The notes under the pieces were generated by a model. The model was given only the letters and a program-made list of their open reading frames with translations, searched no databases and was not told the DNA's origin. Shown in pieces: positions 63,246 to 64,000 of a stretch of DNA of 64,000 nt (the first letter of the stretch is position 1; each line of letters starts with the position of its first letter). A program made the translations under genes and the position numbers. This stretch comes from Solicola gregarius (GTDB lineage Bacteria > Actinomycetota > Actinomycetes > Propionibacteriales > Nocardioidaceae): assembly GCF_025790165.1 (NCBI RefSeq), contig NZ_CP094970.1:186001-250000 (forward strand), given 5' to 3'.

Positions 63246-64000
63246 TCAGGCGCTCGCGCGGTGTACGTCGTCGGCATCGCTCTCGCCCGACTCGTCGATG
63301 CGGCTCACCACCACCGACCCGACCCGGTTGCGCCGCCCCGCGGGCGACTCCGCCTCGAAGAGCAGGCCGTCGAGCTCGACCTGGCTCCCGGGGATCGGCA
63401 CCTTGCCGAGGTGTTTCGCGAGGAGTCCGCCGACCGAGTCGACGTCGTCGTCCTCGATCGCGATGCCGAACAGCTCGACCAGGTCGTCGACCTCGAACCG
63501 GGTGCTGATGCGGACCGAGCCGTTCGCCAACCGCTCCACGGAGTCGGGCTCGCGGTCGTACTCGTCGGTGATGTCGCCGACGATCTCCTCGAGGATGTCC
63601 TCGATCGTCACCATGCCGGCCGTGCCGCCGAACTCGTCGATCACGATCGCGACGTGCGTACGCCGGGCCTGCATCTCGCGCAGCAGATCGTCGGCCGGCT
63701 TGGAGTCGGGCACATACATGCACTCCCGGGCCACCGAGTCGACCCGCTCGGTCGTCTCGGAGTGGTGGTTGTCGAAGACGCGCTTGGTGATGTCCTTCAG
63801 GTACGCCATGCCGACGATGTCGTCAAGGCTCTCGCCCACGACAGGAATACGGGAGTAGCCGCTGCGCAACGCCAAGGACATCGCCTTACGCAGCGTCTTG
63901 TGCCGCTCGATGAACACGACGTCGGTGCGCGGCACCATCACCTCGCGTACGACGGTGTCGCCGAGCTCGAAGACGGAGTGGATCATCCGGCGCTCGCCGG
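63246..64000 (-). CDS. CorC/HlyC-family CBS-domain membrane protein, C-terminal part
   Basis: The frame runs off the right edge, so the DUF21 membrane domain is missing. Present are the CBS pair (VREVMVPRTDVVFIERHKTLRKAM, VAIVIDEFGGTAGMVTIEDILEEIVGDITDEYD) and the C-terminal CorC_HlyC domain (FEVDDLVELFGIAIEDDDVDSVGGLLAKHLGKVP). The family is linked to Mg/Co homeostasis. Its place ahead of cdd-era is conserved in actinobacteria. Confidence 0.93.
   Translation of the reverse strand, partial: GERRMIHSVFELGDTVVREVMVPRTDVVFIERHKTLRKAMSLALRSGYSRIPVVGESLDDIVGMAYLKDITKRVFDNHHSETTERVDSVARECMYVPDSKPADDLLREMQARRTHVAIVIDEFGGTAGMVTIEDILEEIVGDITDEYDREPDSVERLANGSVRISTRFEVDDLVELFGIAIEDDDVDSVGGLLAKHLGKVPIPGSQVELDGLLFEAESPAGRRNRVGSVVVSRIDESGESDADDVHRASA

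Overview
The window is a high-GC actinobacterial chromosome segment. Gene order fits the Propionibacteriales/Nocardioidaceae type (an inference): corC-cdd-era ... leuA ... recO-uppS, rnc-mutM, recG-rsmD-coaD, leuCD next to an IclR regulator, a mycobacterial-type HU with a long Lys/Ala tail, and an F420 gene (cofC/fbiD). The chromosomal backbone (about 7.2-64 kb) is rich in GTACG strings. Many genes start 6-8 nt after an xAnnnT -10 box, which indicates leaderless mRNAs.

1-7 kb looks accessory. A periplasmic thiol/metal cluster (CcdA end, BlaI repressor, M56 protease, His-rich secreted protein, SCO1, DsbA) shares two copies of an inverted-repeat operator. A CmtR-like ArsR repressor with a CDF-like transporter and an ICMT-like enzyme follows. 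Then come a transposase remnant, an unknown small gene and tRNA-Asn, whose 3' end faces the cluster. 7-31 kb is mostly housekeeping: an HD-GYP/LuxR protein, a methyltransferase, a sigma factor, dnaG, a MITE-like 196-bp element, dgt, mutM, rnc, yceD, coaD, rsmD, recG, a frameshifted DhaL-type gene, rpmB, thiL, ddl, a Cys/Met PLP enzyme, VapBC, gpsA, plsC, cofC and HU.

31-48 kb holds leuCD with its divergent IclR regulator, a proline-racemase/ornithine-cyclodeaminase pair, the first DUF222-HNH cassette, alkylation repair (ada-alkA, ogt), a two-component system followed by an ABC transporter, tRNA-Glu and tRNA-Gln, vanW, a quinone oxidoreductase, gltX and a FAHD hydrolase. 48-50.7 kb is decaying: a marR/azoreductase divergent pair fused by deletion, and a frameshifted EamA transporter beside a CGNR regulator. 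50.6-64 kb returns to the core (uppS, recO, leuA with a leucine-rich leader/attenuator, era, cdd-like, corC). It is interrupted by secreted and lipoprotein genes and the second, inverted DUF222-HNH cassette.

The most unusual structures are the two DUF222-HNH cassettes. Each has the same parts in the same order: degenerate ~30-32-bp tandem repeats, a perfect long hairpin, a leaderless HNH gene and a terminal CCCCGCC/GGCGGGG hairpin. This is the layout of a REP13E12-like mobile family. Other notable points are the BlaI-type operator pair, the leuA attenuator, the MITE touching the dnaG promoter, the absence of rpmF between yceD and rnc, and two single-base frameshifts in an identical 10-bp context.
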